A stretch of DNA of 64,000 bases from Roseofilum casamattae BLCC-M143 (GTDB taxonomy: Bacteria; Cyanobacteriota; Cyanobacteriia; Cyanobacteriales; Desertifilaceae), in contig NZ_JAQOSQ010000006.1 of assembly GCF_030068455.1 (NCBI RefSeq), forward strand, positions 1 to 64,000, written 5' to 3'. Numbering within the stretch: position 1 is the first letter of the stretch; each line of letters begins with the position of its first letter. The notes below the pieces were generated by a model. That model had not been told where the DNA came from. It saw only the letters and a list, made by a program, of their open reading frames with translations, and made no database searches. The translations under genes were made by a program, and so were the position numbers. Positions 7,742-16,845 of the stretch are shown here, in pieces.

Positions 7742-8284
7742 ATGTTAAAGCGCTTAGCGATCGCAGTTTTCATGACATGCAGTCTAATGTTAGCGGGATG
7801 CGTTTCGGGGGCTGGCGGACTGCAACAGTATGTGGATGCCACGAAAGGATATGAGTTTTTATATCCGAACGGTTGGGTTGCGGTAAATGTGAGTAACGGG
7901 CCGGATGTGGTCTTCCACGATCTAGTGGAAAGAACGGAAAATGTATCGGTAATTGGTTCTCCCGTGAGTGGCGAGAAACAGTTAGCAGATTTGGGAACGG
8001 CGAGCGAAGTTGGGTATCAATTATCGAAAAGCGCGATCGCTCCCGAAGATTCCGGACGTACGGCAGAACTGGTGAATGCGGGGTCGAAAACCGTAGGCGA
8101 TAAGGTTTATTATCTCCTGGAATATGCAGTAGAACTGGCAGATGGTTCGACTCGGCATAACTTGGCGAGCGTCGCAGTTAGTCGAGGTAAACTGGTGACG
8201 TTTAATCTTTCTACCACCGAAAAGCGCTGGCAAAAGTTGCATACCTTGTTTGAAACTGTGGTGCAATCGTTTAAGATCTACTAA
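7742..8284 (+). CDS. Photosystem II lipoprotein CyanoP (PsbP family)
   Basis: 180 residues. The N-terminus [20 protein letters not shown] carries a lipobox with the lipidated Cys at 20. The PsbP fold follows: [21 protein letters not shown], then [16 protein letters not shown], and the C-terminal LYTFNLST-type strand ending VVQSFKIY. CyanoP is a lumenal, membrane-anchored accessory of photosystem II assembly. It starts 127 bases from the divergent acyltransferase. The Maf gene starts 16 bases after its stop, so the two are probably co-transcribed. Confidence 0.9.
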   Translation: MLKRLAIAVFMTCSLMLAGCVSGAGGLQQYVDATKGYEFLYPNGWVAVNVSNGPDVVFHDLVERTENVSVIGSPVSGEKQLADLGTASEVGYQLSKSAIAPEDSGRTAELVNAGSKTVGDKVYYLLEYAVELADGSTRHNLASVAVSRGKLVTFNLSTTEKRWQKLHTLFETVVQSFKIY

Positions 8285-8300
8285 ATTCAGGAGTCAGGTG

Positions 8301-8921
8301 ATGATGGCAATTCCTCCTTTGGTGTTGGCTTCTGCCTCTCCCGCTCGCTTGCGTTTGTTGCAAGGGGCGGGAATTTTTCCGAAAGTGCATCCGAGTCACT
8401 TTGACGAATCCCAAGTTAGCAGTCCGGATCCGGAAGTGTTGGTCAAGACTCTGGCACTGGGAAAAGCAGAAACCGTTGCCAGGGAGTACCGAGAAAGCAA
8501 TCCGCAACCGTTGATTTTGGGGTGCGATTCAGTTTTGGCGATCGCCAATGAGATTTATGGAAAACCGGCCAGTGCTGCCGATGCGATCGCTCGCTGGCAG
8601 CAGATGCGCGGACGGAAAGGGTCTCTGTATACCGGTTATGCTCTTTTGGATTTGCAGCAAGAGCAGCAGGTGGTGCAAGCAGCGGTAACAGATGTTTATT
8701 TTGCTTCGGCCAGCGATCGCGCCATCCGAGCTTATGTCGCGACTCAAGAACCTTTGCACTGTGCCGGAGCCTTTGCTATTGAAGGGAAAGGAGGACTATT
8801 TGTAGACCGCATTGAAGGCTGTCATATGAATGTTATCGGTCTGAGTTTGCCTCTGTTGCGAGTGATGGTCGATGGTTTGGGATATGACATCACGCAATGG
8901 TGGGAGGGTGCTGCGATTTAA
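8301..8921 (+). CDS. Maf-family nucleoside triphosphate pyrophosphatase
   Basis: 206 residues. Maf enzymes hydrolyse non-canonical or house-cleaning nucleoside triphosphates (dTTP, UTP or m7GTP, depending on subgroup). The N-terminus [20 protein letters not shown] is the family's substrate-binding S-x-S/P-R-R region. [18 protein letters not shown] carries the conserved catalytic Asp, and [14 protein letters not shown] and [11 protein letters not shown] are conserved. I use the ATG at 8301, preceded by AGGAG, not the longer frame opening at 8250 inside the PsbP gene. The exact nucleotide preference cannot be read safely. Confidence 0.92.
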   Translation: MMAIPPLVLASASPARLRLLQGAGIFPKVHPSHFDESQVSSPDPEVLVKTLALGKAETVAREYRESNPQPLILGCDSVLAIANEIYGKPASAADAIARWQQMRGRKGSLYTGYALLDLQQEQQVVQAAVTDVYFASASDRAIRAYVATQEPLHCAGAFAIEGKGGLFVDRIEGCHMNVIGLSLPLLRVMVDGLGYDITQWWEGAAI

Positions 8922-8979
8922 TCTTGCTAAACTAGAGAAATCGTGCCCATCTACCAAGCTAGCCCAGAGGACCAGGGAT

Positions 8980-10083
8980 ATGGCGAATCAAGATACCTCG
9001 AATAAGGTACTCGAGTTTCATCAGCTCGCTCAAACCGATACCTACCTTAGCCGTATTTGTGGGACGGATCGGTTGTTTCGCGATCGCTACCGCATTCATC
9101 GACTTCTGGGACGAGGTGGCTTCGGAGTCACCTTTTTAGCCGAAGACATCAGTAACAGTCAATCCCCATGGTGCGCGATCAAACAGCTTTGTCCTAAGGC
9201 AAAAAATGCAACTGCTTTAGCTCGCGCTCGTCGCTACTTTAAACGAGAAGCCAAAATTCTCAGTCAACTGGGCGCTCATGCCAATATTCCGCAAATGGTC
9301 GATTATTTTGAAGAAGATGGCGAGTTTTATTTGGTGCAAGAGTTTATCGAAGGTCGTACCCTCTCTCGCGATATCCGACATCACGGTCAGTATAGCGAAG
9401 CGTTGGTGAAGTCATTCTTGCGCGAGATTTTACCCATTCTCGAGTTCGTTCACGAACAAGGAGCCATTCACCGCGACATTAAGCCGTCTAACATTATCCG
9501 ACGGCGCAAGATTCGCAAGGCATCAGAGGGATCTCTGGTGCTGATTGATTTTGGGGCAGTGAAAGAGGTGGTTCGGCAAACGGAAGGCGATCGCACCATG
9601 ACGACAACAGCATCCACTGCCTTTGTCGGAACCTTTGAGTTCTCTCCCCCAGAACAACTCGCCATGCGTCCCACCTATGCCAGCGATATTTATGCCCTCG
9701 GTATCACTTGTGCTTATCTACTTGCAGGGAAAGGGGCGCTGCAAAACGATTTACCGCATTTTCGTGACAAGCAATGGTGGCGTCAAACCGTGGATGTTAG
9801 CGATGAGTTTGCCGAGATTCTCGATCGCATGGTAGCAGTGGATCTGAGGGAGCGATACAGTTCGGCTCGCGAGGTTCTCGTTGCCCTCAATAGCTCCACT
9901 CTCGGTCTGGAAACGTTAGAAAATAGCCCCCTCGAGCGATCGCATCCCGAACCCGCAGCCGTAGAAACCGACTCTTATGTGTCTCCCGTACAACGACGGG
10001 CACGAGCCATTAGAGCGCGCATGGATCGGTTGCATCAGCATCAAAAGCGAAGTAATCTGCATTTGTACCAACCTTGGCAATAA
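8980..10083 (+). CDS. Serine/threonine protein kinase
   Basis: 367 residues from the ATG at 8980. The longer frame from 8872 overlaps maf and adds no domain sequence. The kinase domain spans about residues 38-300: glycine loop GRGGFGVTFLAE near 44, the ATP-anchoring Lys in CAIKQL, catalytic HRDIKPSNII near 164, DFGAVKEV, and the APE-like FSPPEQLAMRPTYASDIYALG. All key residues are present, so it should be active. The C-terminal ~60 residues are basic and without recognised repeats. No membrane segment is seen, so it is a soluble Hanks-type kinase of the PknA/SpkB-like cyanobacterial class. Substrate unknown. Confidence 0.92.
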   Translation: MANQDTSNKVLEFHQLAQTDTYLSRICGTDRLFRDRYRIHRLLGRGGFGVTFLAEDISNSQSPWCAIKQLCPKAKNATALARARRYFKREAKILSQLGAHANIPQMVDYFEEDGEFYLVQEFIEGRTLSRDIRHHGQYSEALVKSFLREILPILEFVHEQGAIHRDIKPSNIIRRRKIRKASEGSLVLIDFGAVKEVVRQTEGDRTMTTTASTAFVGTFEFSPPEQLAMRPTYASDIYALGITCAYLLAGKGALQNDLPHFRDKQWWRQTVDVSDEFAEILDRMVAVDLRERYSSAREVLVALNSSTLGLETLENSPLERSHPEPAAVETDSYVSPVQRRARAIRARMDRLHQHQKRSNLHLYQPWQ

Positions 10084-10145
10084 GACGGCCAAACATGGAT
10101 AAATTCTATTGGGTTTTAGCTGCAAATAGCTATTAATTCTAGGTT

Positions 10146-10709
10146 CTATTCATCAGTAAAAACGGGAGGCCAGATTTGGTTAATTTGTATTGACCAACCG
10201 GGTAAGAGTTCGGGAATGGTTAACTGTTGTTTGTCTTGTAAAACAATAGGTTGAGCATTCGGACGATAAACCGTTAGTGTTTGTAAATCGGGATCGATTA
10301 AGAGACCGACTGTACTTCCCAGACTGAGGAATAATTTGAGCTTGTCTTCTAGGGGTTTAATGCGATCGCTTTGAGATTTGATTTCGACGACGAGATCGGG
10401 AACCAGATCGCCGAAATAGCGAGGGGTGGTTTTCAGTCGTGCCGCACGGACAAAGGAAACATCGGGGGCTGTCAGGTTGTTATTGGGTAAGATAAAGCCA
10501 CCAGAGGAATCAAAGACTCGTCCCAAACTCCGAGGATAAACCCAGGTAATCAGCAGACTAATAAAGATCGATCCAACTTCACTAGAAACAATATCTGAAG
10601 GCCCCATAACAATGATTTTTCCATCTTCAAGTTCTACGCGGTAATCTCGACCAGATTCTTGGAGATTAGCCTGGACTTGTTCTAAGTCTTTTACGGTCAT
10701 CAATGACAT
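10146..10709 (-). CDS. Uma2-family (DUF820) putative restriction-endonuclease-fold protein
   Basis: 187 residues. Uma2/DUF820 proteins are abundant in cyanobacteria and have a PD-(D/E)xK nuclease-like fold; their role is unsettled. The core is visible as LTAPDVSFVRAARL, then PDLVVEIKSQSDR with the E-x-K motif, then KLKLFLSLGSTVGLLIDPDLQTLTVYRPN. It stands alone, convergent with the upstream kinase gene and divergent from the phytol-kinase-like gene. A second Uma2 gene in this window (52129-52752) is a different subtype with V-instead-of-I spacing, so this is not a recent duplicate. Confidence 0.85.
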   Translation of the reverse strand: MSLMTVKDLEQVQANLQESGRDYRVELEDGKIIVMGPSDIVSSEVGSIFISLLITWVYPRSLGRVFDSSGGFILPNNNLTAPDVSFVRAARLKTTPRYFGDLVPDLVVEIKSQSDRIKPLEDKLKLFLSLGSTVGLLIDPDLQTLTVYRPNAQPIVLQDKQQLTIPELLPGWSIQINQIWPPVFTDE

Positions 10710-10870
10710 AATTGAATCTCCTGGATAGGTTACAAGAGTTACGTTAATTATAAGCTTGACTTAGGGAGCGATCGCTGGAGTTTTATTCGCGCACGATCGC
10801 CAAACTCTGTAATAAAACTTAACGGTCTGGAATGAGATACCCTCAAGATCGATCGCCATTTTGAATTGAT

Positions 10871-12229
10871 ATGATTCCCCCTGCTTCACTGTTTCCGCCT
10901 TGGGTGGGAATACTCCTGGTTTTATCGGCTCTGGCTGGATTAATGCTGGGGTTGCGCCTCTACCAGCAGATTTATTCTCCCCATCCCGAGTGGGTGCGGA
11001 AACTGCTGCATATTGGCATGGGACTGGTGACTCTCAGCTTTCCCTGGCTATTTGATTCTCCAATACCCGTCATTGCCTTAGCGATCGCCGCGATCGCATT
11101 TCTCGGTGGTATTAAACTTATCTCTCCACTGCGCGATCGCCTGGGCAGCGTGACGGGAGGGGTTGCGCGTACCTCCTGGGGCGAGATTTATTTCCCTATC
11201 TCCGTCGCTCTCGTCTTTGTCTTTGCCGATGGGAACTTAGTTTGCTATCTGGTTCCACTGCTCATCCTCACCCTCGCCGATGCCGTGGCTGCCTTAATTG
11301 GAATTGGCTACGGGTTCCATACCTATAGTACCTCTGAAGGAGGAAAAAGTGCCGAAGGCTCCATCGCATTCTTTACCGTTGCCTTTTTAAGCACTCATAT
11401 TCCCGTGCTCTTACTTACCGATACCGGACGGGCAGAAAGCCTGCTCATGGCCATAATTATCGGTTTGCAAGTTATGGTCTTAGAGGCGATCGCGTGGCAA
11501 GGGTTAGATAACTTATTCATTCCCCTCGGCGGGTTAATCATGGTTAAACTTTTTCTTCCCATGGGTATCCCTGCCTTAGGATTTCGCGTCATCCTCACCT
11601 TAATTCTCGGTACTCTCACCCTCAGTTTGCGCCATCGCACAACTCTCAACGATAGTGCCGTACTCGGAAGTGCTTGGTTGGGTTATTTAACCTGGGTATT
11701 GCGAAGCTGGCACTGGTTTATTCCTCCCGCTATTTTGTTTGCGGCCTATTCCCTCTGGTGTCCCTGGACGCAACGATATAAACAACGGCGACACGACATG
11801 CGAGCGGTATTGAGTATTGGCATAACCGGAATGTTCTGGCTCTTGTTGGCGAAAACGGGACAACTGGGGGATGCATCCCTTTATTTTTATCCTTATACCG
11901 TGACGTTTGCGGCTCATCTGGCCCTCATTGACATTGCCGTACCTCAAATTCATCCTCAACTGCCAACGATCGACTTTATCGGGCAATCTGTTGTGAAAGC
12001 ATGGGGATTGCTCTTTTTTCCGTTTGTGTTGATGCAAGGATGGAGCCAGCATACATTGATGTTAACAGGAGTGGCGTTCCTTCTTGTGGTGGCGATCGCC
12101 CTGACCTTCGCTGGGGTACAGAAACAATGGCGCCATCAGAGCAAGGAAACCTGGATGTGGGCGAGTCGCTCGGCGATCGTAACCATTGGTTCGGCGATCG
12201 GGTTGTGGGTTAATCTGAGTTTAGGTTAA
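10871..12229 (+). CDS. Phytol/dolichol-kinase-like integral membrane protein with an extra C-terminal membrane half
   Basis: 452 residues, strongly hydrophobic throughout. The first ~230 residues resemble the VTE5 phytol kinase / phosphatidate cytidylyltransferase-like family: PEWVRKLLHIGMGLVTL near the start, LADAVAALIGIGYG, and YSTSEGGKSAEGSIAFFTVAF, the usual signature for CTP-dependent phytol phosphorylation in tocopherol and chlorophyll-phytol salvage. The remaining ~220 residues form another set of membrane helices (starting near TTLNDSAVLGSAWLG) that the short VTE5 enzymes lack; they faintly recall DUF92/VTE6 but I cannot confirm it. A hairpin-like AAACCCGGTTTTTT follows at about 12271-12285. 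Confidence 0.75.
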   Translation: MIPPASLFPPWVGILLVLSALAGLMLGLRLYQQIYSPHPEWVRKLLHIGMGLVTLSFPWLFDSPIPVIALAIAAIAFLGGIKLISPLRDRLGSVTGGVARTSWGEIYFPISVALVFVFADGNLVCYLVPLLILTLADAVAALIGIGYGFHTYSTSEGGKSAEGSIAFFTVAFLSTHIPVLLLTDTGRAESLLMAIIIGLQVMVLEAIAWQGLDNLFIPLGGLIMVKLFLPMGIPALGFRVILTLILGTLTLSLRHRTTLNDSAVLGSAWLGYLTWVLRSWHWFIPPAILFAAYSLWCPWTQRYKQRRHDMRAVLSIGITGMFWLLLAKTGQLGDASLYFYPYTVTFAAHLALIDIAVPQIHPQLPTIDFIGQSVVKAWGLLFFPFVLMQGWSQHTLMLTGVAFLLVVAIALTFAGVQKQWRHQSKETWMWASRSAIVTIGSAIGLWVNLSLG

Positions 12230-12333
12230 TCCCAAATCCAGTTACCACAGACTATCTTCAAGAATTAACCGAAACCCGGTTTTTTGGTAAAATTGGACAT
12301 TATTAAAGCGCCGCACGCGATAAGAGAACTTTT

Positions 12334-13356
12334 ATGTCAATCGTTAATATTTCCCGCCATTCTCTATTTCATTGGACAAGTGCCACTCTCCTGGTTGCCC
12401 TGAACTGGGGATGTACTCCCCAAACCCCTTCAGACTCCGCTAATTCATCGGCCGAGACGAAAGTTCCCGTTGTTGCCGTGACTCAGATTGTGGAGCATCC
12501 TGCCCTAGATGCGGCTCGCGATGGCATTCAAGACGAACTCAATGCCGCCGGATATAAACCCGGAGATACCCTAACATGGAAATGGGAAAGTGCCCAAGGT
12601 TCCCCAGCAACTGCCGCCCAGATTGCCAGTACTTTTGTTGCGGAAGAACCGGATGCTATTGTCGCGATCGCGACTCCATCTGCCCAAGCCGTTGTTGCAG
12701 TAAATTCCGATATTCCGGTGATTTTTAGCGCCGTTACCGATCCGGTGGGGGCAAAGTTAGTCGAGAGTTTGGAGCAACCGGGAGGATTAGTGACTGGCGT
12801 TACGGACCTATCTCCCGTGGACAAGCATGTGGAATTAATGCAGGATATTACGCCAAATCTGAATACCATTGGCGTGGTTTACAATGCGGGAGAATCCAAT
12901 TCGGTATCTTTGGTCAATCTCCTGAAAGCTAATGCCCAACAAAAAGGGCTATCGGTGGTGGAAGCAACGGCAGCTAACTCCAGTGCAGTAGCGGAAGCGA
13001 CGCGCAGTTTAGTGGGAAAAGTGGATGTCATTTACGTTCCGACTGATAATACGGTGGTTTCAGCGTTAGAAGCTCTGCTGCAAGTGGCGATCGAGAATCA
13101 AATTCCCGTCTATGCTGGAGAGACAACGTCAGTCGAGCGAGGGGCGATCGCGAGTTTAGGATTCGATTATTATGATGTGGGGCGACAAACTGGAAAACAA
13201 GTGGTGCGCGTTCTCAAGGGCGAAGCTCCTGCCGATCTTCCAGTTGAGTCTGTCGAAACCTTGCAACTTTATGTTAATCCGCCATCGGCGAAAAAAATGG
13301 GAGTCACGCTTCCGGCTTCAGTGCTAGAACAAGCTGATATTGTGGTTGAGAAATAG
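12334..13356 (+). CDS. ABC transporter substrate-binding lipoprotein (TrpX/ABC_sub_bind family)
   Basis: 340 residues. A signal peptide with lipobox-like LNWGC (Cys 27) anchors it outside the cytoplasmic membrane. The periplasmic-binding fold matches the PF04392 family used for aromatic amino acids and related ligands: VAVTQIVEHPALDAARDGIQ, IATPSAQAV, IPVIFSAVTDPVGAKLV, TIGVVYNAGESNS, VDVIYVPTDNTVVSAL and ASLGFDYYDVGRQTGKQ. No permease or ATPase gene is next to it; the following gene is convergent. It either works with transporter parts encoded elsewhere or has a sensing role. Confidence 0.88.
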   Translation: MSIVNISRHSLFHWTSATLLVALNWGCTPQTPSDSANSSAETKVPVVAVTQIVEHPALDAARDGIQDELNAAGYKPGDTLTWKWESAQGSPATAAQIASTFVAEEPDAIVAIATPSAQAVVAVNSDIPVIFSAVTDPVGAKLVESLEQPGGLVTGVTDLSPVDKHVELMQDITPNLNTIGVVYNAGESNSVSLVNLLKANAQQKGLSVVEATAANSSAVAEATRSLVGKVDVIYVPTDNTVVSALEALLQVAIENQIPVYAGETTSVERGAIASLGFDYYDVGRQTGKQVVRVLKGEAPADLPVESVETLQLYVNPPSAKKMGVTLPASVLEQADIVVEK

Positions 13357-13372
13357 TAAATTATACTTTAGC

Positions 13373-14245
13373 TCAAACGGTTTCCATCCATGCCAGGCAT
13401 CGCTCGAACCAGTCGCTCATGGTTTGGCGATCGCCGCTGTAGCGCCGGCCGTGACCGGGAAGCACCCACTCAAAGGAATAGTCTTGCAAGCGCTTCATAG
13501 AAACAATCAGTTCCGACCAAGAATACCAACAGTGATTTTTGAAGGCAATAGGGTGTTGCAGAACATCCGACCACGCTAAGTGATCTCCGCTAAAAAGAAA
13601 CCGGTTGTTATAGAGCAAGACGGTGTGACCTTTGGTATGGCCGGGAACGGGAATGACGAGCAAGTCGGAGGCGAGTTGAAAGGGTTCGTTTCCGGTCAAT
13701 TTAATCTCGACATTCGCGGTTTCGGGAGTAATATCGTCCTCGTGCAAAATGCGATCGCACTGAAACCGATCGCGATACTTTTGATGGTCGGCCACATCAT
13801 CTTGATGAGTCAGATATAAATATCGTACTCCTCCGAGGGCTGCAATTTGTTGGACGAGTTTGCCAATAAATCGAGGGGAATCGACTAAAACATTTCCCTC
13901 CGGCCGGATAATAAGATAGCTGGCCGCGCCATAAGAGTTGCGGGCATGATAGCCGCAATGATAGACCCCATCAGCGATCGCGATGGGAAAACTGTGATGG
14001 ACTTCGGCAATATCTGTCGGTTTGGCGATCGTACCGATGGAAGCCGTCGGACAGGAGAGCAGCGCTTGCATGGCTCGCAACCGCTCCCCTTCGTTTTCGG
14101 GCTGGCGAACTACTGCCGAGCGATCGCCAACCCGTGCAAATATCTCCGGAGCCATCCACCGACAAGTGTCGCAATCAATACAACTGCGATCGACATAGAC
14201 ATCGCCATCTACATTTTCTATCCGTTTTAGATCGACTCGAGCCAT
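13373..14245 (-). CDS. Ferredoxin-fused metallo-beta-lactamase-fold hydrolase
   Basis: 290 residues. Residues 1-75 form a small [4Fe-4S] ferredoxin domain with CIDCDTC (Cys 22, 25, 28) and a fourth Cys in LLSCPTASIG. The rest is an MBL fold. The metal motif is altered, THQDDVADH in place of THxHxDH, a form I associate with this ferredoxin-fused group, while PVPGHTKGHT, FSGDHLAW and LPGHGRR are present. Glyoxalase II-like or redox-linked hydrolysis is possible, but the substrate is unknown. It is convergent with the upstream substrate-binding protein gene, with only 16 bases between stops. Confidence 0.85.
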   Translation of the reverse strand: MARVDLKRIENVDGDVYVDRSCIDCDTCRWMAPEIFARVGDRSAVVRQPENEGERLRAMQALLSCPTASIGTIAKPTDIAEVHHSFPIAIADGVYHCGYHARNSYGAASYLIIRPEGNVLVDSPRFIGKLVQQIAALGGVRYLYLTHQDDVADHQKYRDRFQCDRILHEDDITPETANVEIKLTGNEPFQLASDLLVIPVPGHTKGHTVLLYNNRFLFSGDHLAWSDVLQHPIAFKNHCWYSWSELIVSMKRLQDYSFEWVLPGHGRRYSGDRQTMSDWFERCLAWMETV

Positions 14246-14281
14246 AGTTTTGCGGTTGCCACTGAGTAAGCAATATTCAGA

Positions 14282-14965
14282 TTAGCTTGGTTCTGACGAT
14301 GCATCGGGAGGAGTAGGAGGAGAAGACTTCGCTTTCGGCTTATTCGGCTTATTAAACTTGCCTCCGCCTTTCCCTTTGCCTTTCCCCTTATTGTGTTTGA
14401 GCTTATCCTTAATTTTAGTCGCTTCTAAGACAACTAAGCTATTGCCTTCACGACCCAAAATAAAATCCCAGAACTCGCCCAAACTCTCCCGCGATTCCGT
14501 CGGCAAGATACCATTAAAAGTAATTTTAAACGGTTTCTCTAACTTGGAGGTGGGATCTTTGCGATTGGGATTAATCCGCACCGCAATTTTCCCGCCGTAA
14601 TTATAAATTACCTGGCCGCGAACGGAGAACAAGTCTCCGCTGAGATTAGCTGGGATGGGATTGAGGGCATTGCGCAGGACAAAATGATAACCGGCTTCTT
14701 TATCCGGCTTCGTCCAACAGCGAAACCAGTGAAATTGCTCTATATTATTATCTTTTTCTAGCCATTTGAAAAAGTAGCCCCAACGAATTGAAGCTGGAAA
14801 GAGCTGATTATCCTCTGTGACAATTACACCCCTAAGCAGATGCCCCTTTTCATCGGGTTGTGGGATATAGCGTCCCAAAATCAGACCCGTACTCCGATAT
14901 TGGATATCAGATTCTGGCGGACAAATAAGATGGCTAATGTTACTGTTATCTTGACTACTAGACAA
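14282..14965 (-). CDS. Conserved hypothetical protein with basic Gly/Lys-rich tail
   Basis: 227 residues, no signal peptide or membrane helix. The first ~185 residues look globular and beta-rich (TGLILGRYIPQPDEKGHLLRG, DLFSVRGQVIYNYGGKIAVRI). The last ~45 are a strongly basic run of Lys/Gly followed by Pro/Ser (KGKGKGKGGGKFNKPNKPK), which often binds nucleic acids. The OB-like pattern and basic tail suggest an RNA- or DNA-binding protein, but this is inference. It lies 36 bases upstream (same strand) of the ferredoxin-MBL gene, so the pair may be co-transcribed. Confidence 0.65.
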   Translation of the reverse strand: MSSSQDNSNISHLICPPESDIQYRSTGLILGRYIPQPDEKGHLLRGVIVTEDNQLFPASIRWGYFFKWLEKDNNIEQFHWFRCWTKPDKEAGYHFVLRNALNPIPANLSGDLFSVRGQVIYNYGGKIAVRINPNRKDPTSKLEKPFKITFNGILPTESRESLGEFWDFILGREGNSLVVLEATKIKDKLKHNKGKGKGKGGGKFNKPNKPKAKSSPPTPPDASSEPS

Positions 14966-15167
14966 GGGTTGTTTCAGTAAGTAAGGTTGACAAGTCGCGA
15001 TCGCACCATGGAAAAGCTGAGGATTGGCTTCCTAGAGTGTCGAGCATTTATATTGTACCTTGTCAGTGGAATGCCTGGAGTACCGATCCTTGACCCCCCA
15101 ACCGTACTGTGCTCTCGAGTTACCACAGATAGTTGCATAAATTTTCACTCGGTTGTAGGGTGATAGC

Positions 15168-15617
15168 ATGGCAAATTCCCTGAAGCTAAATGTCAGACAT
15201 AGAACGATTCCAACAATGGCCAAGAAACGCATCCTAATTATTGATGACGAAATGGACATCCGCGAGATTGCTCGGATTAGTTTGGAAAAACTAAGAGGAT
15301 GGGAAGTTATCGCGGCCTCGTCTGGTAAAGCTGGGTTGGAACTGGCAGAAGCCGAACAACCCGATGCAATCCTCCTCGATGTGATGATGCCAGGTTGGGA
15401 TGGCAAAGAGACTTTAAAGCAATTGAAAGGAAATCTAAATACCCAACATATTCCAGTAATTTGGTTGACAGCCCAAGTCCAAACGACTCACCGCAGTTCA
15501 GCCGTGCTCGGTGTTAGCGCTGTATTAATCAAACCGTTCGATCCGATTGAGCTACCCAATCAAATAGAAGTTGCGTTAGATGCAAACAATATCGACAACG
15601 AGTCTTCAATTCGCTAA
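15168..15617 (+). CDS. Stand-alone response-regulator receiver protein
   Basis: 149 residues forming one receiver domain and nothing else. It begins RILIIDDEMDIREI with the acidic Asp pair, has the phospho-acceptor Asp in AILLDVMMPGWDG, the conserved Thr in VIWLTAQ, and the Lys in LIKPFDP. The domain could start at the ATG at 15216 (MAKKRILII). I keep 15168 because AGGGTGA precedes it at the right distance, but both are possible. CheY- or Spo0F-like, it passes phosphate to or interacts with a partner; the HisKA-EAL protein that starts 151 bases downstream is a natural candidate. Confidence 0.9.
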   Translation: MANSLKLNVRHRTIPTMAKKRILIIDDEMDIREIARISLEKLRGWEVIAASSGKAGLELAEAEQPDAILLDVMMPGWDGKETLKQLKGNLNTQHIPVIWLTAQVQTTHRSSAVLGVSAVLIKPFDPIELPNQIEVALDANNIDNESSIR

Positions 15618-15768
15618 ATTAGATTAAGATAACATAAATTATTAATTATAATCAATTCTTTGGGTTGTCACGATAACTTCACATCTAGTATCGATCGCAT
15701 AACATATCTATAAATTAAGGGAAGGCTGATGAGAAAATGGTTAAGAAAATAGTGGGGCGATTCGAGTT

Positions 15769-16824
15769 GTGAACGATCGGCACCTGAGTTCAGATATCAC
15801 TCATCTCACAAATGACCTATCCTTAGATCGAGTGATTGTGTTACTGAGTCACGAACTGCGCACCCCTCTAACATCAATCCGAGGTGTTGTGAGTTTAATT
15901 CAGAGCGGTCATGTCATTCCTAATTCAACGGAAGGCAAATATATGCTAACGATGGCAGAGAAAAATATTGCTCGCCTCGAACGTTTAGCAGAGACTATTG
16001 AAAATCATCCGACACTTCCGATGACTCTCTTTAATAAAGAGGATTTGGAAAAAATTCAGTTAGAAATCGAGTTGAAGCAGGCAACGGCACAAGGACAACT
16101 ACGGTTAGTGTATCAACCAATTGTTTCGGTAAAGGCGGAGAAAAAGATAGAGTTTGAAGCTCTCATTCGGTGGGACCATCCGACGAAAGGAGTCATTTCT
16201 CCCTATATTTTTATTCCTATTGCTGAAGAAAGTGGTGCAATTCACGAGATTGGGCAGTGGATCGTTCGTCAAGCTTGCAAACAAATGCGAGAATGGCAAA
16301 ATAATTTGGAATTAGAACATCCATTGAATCTTAACCTAAATTTATCTCCTCTGCAATTGTTGCATCCGCTTTTTGTGCCGAAACTGCGAAAAGTTGTCCG
16401 AGATTTTCAGATCGAACCGAGCCAACTGCGCCTGGAAATTACGGAAAGCTTGTTAATGGAAGATCTTGAAGGAGCAACCCGAACTATCCGACAGTTGCGA
16501 GAGGATGGATTTCGCTTTGAGATTGATGATTTTGGTACGGGATATTCGTCACTAAGTCGATTGAAAAATTTGGCGGTTGATGGATTGAAAATCGATCGCT
16601 GTTTTCTGAAAGAACAGCAGTGGAATTTAGTGAATGCAATTCTGTTAATTGCAGCGGATGTTGGTTTGGGAGTAATTGCAGAAGGAGTGGAAACCGTTGA
16701 TGATTTTGATAAACTGAAAGAGTTAGGATGTCATTCGTTTCAAGGCTATTGGTTTGCGAAACCAATGGATGCAGACTTGGCAACGGAGTGGATACAATAT
16801 AAGGGGTATTGTAACTATCAGTAA
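15769..16824 (+). CDS. HisKA-EAL protein (c-di-GMP phosphodiesterase with kinase dimerisation domain)
   Basis: 351 residues from a GTG. Residues 15-75 contain an H-box, LLSHELRTPLTSIRGVVSLI, as in histidine-kinase dimerisation domains, but no HATPase domain follows. Instead an EAL domain covers about 105-345. Catalytic residues are intact: EALIRW (residue ~130), NLNLSPLQL, LEITESLLM, DDFGTGYSSLSRL, LKIDRCFL, IAEGVET and FQGYWFAKPM, so it should hydrolyse c-di-GMP to pGpG. The His may accept phosphate from another kinase or receiver, linking phosphorelay to c-di-GMP breakdown. The receiver gene is just upstream. The GTG is preceded by only a weak ribosome site. Confidence 0.85.
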   Translation: MNDRHLSSDITHLTNDLSLDRVIVLLSHELRTPLTSIRGVVSLIQSGHVIPNSTEGKYMLTMAEKNIARLERLAETIENHPTLPMTLFNKEDLEKIQLEIELKQATAQGQLRLVYQPIVSVKAEKKIEFEALIRWDHPTKGVISPYIFIPIAEESGAIHEIGQWIVRQACKQMREWQNNLELEHPLNLNLNLSPLQLLHPLFVPKLRKVVRDFQIEPSQLRLEITESLLMEDLEGATRTIRQLREDGFRFEIDDFGTGYSSLSRLKNLAVDGLKIDRCFLKEQQWNLVNAILLIAADVGLGVIAEGVETVDDFDKLKELGCHSFQGYWFAKPMDADLATEWIQYKGYCNYQ

Positions 16825-16845
16825 TGGCGGTGCTCGGCAGGATTC

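Noticed and set aside
7615-7842. N-terminal extension of the acyltransferase frame upstream of 7614
   Set aside because: It would overlap the divergent PsbP gene by about 100 bases, and the residues have no family similarity.
12271-12290. AAACCCGGTTTTTT as a third member of the nested palindrome family
   Set aside because: Only one arm core is present and the partner arm is missing, so it may be just a weak terminator-like hairpin.
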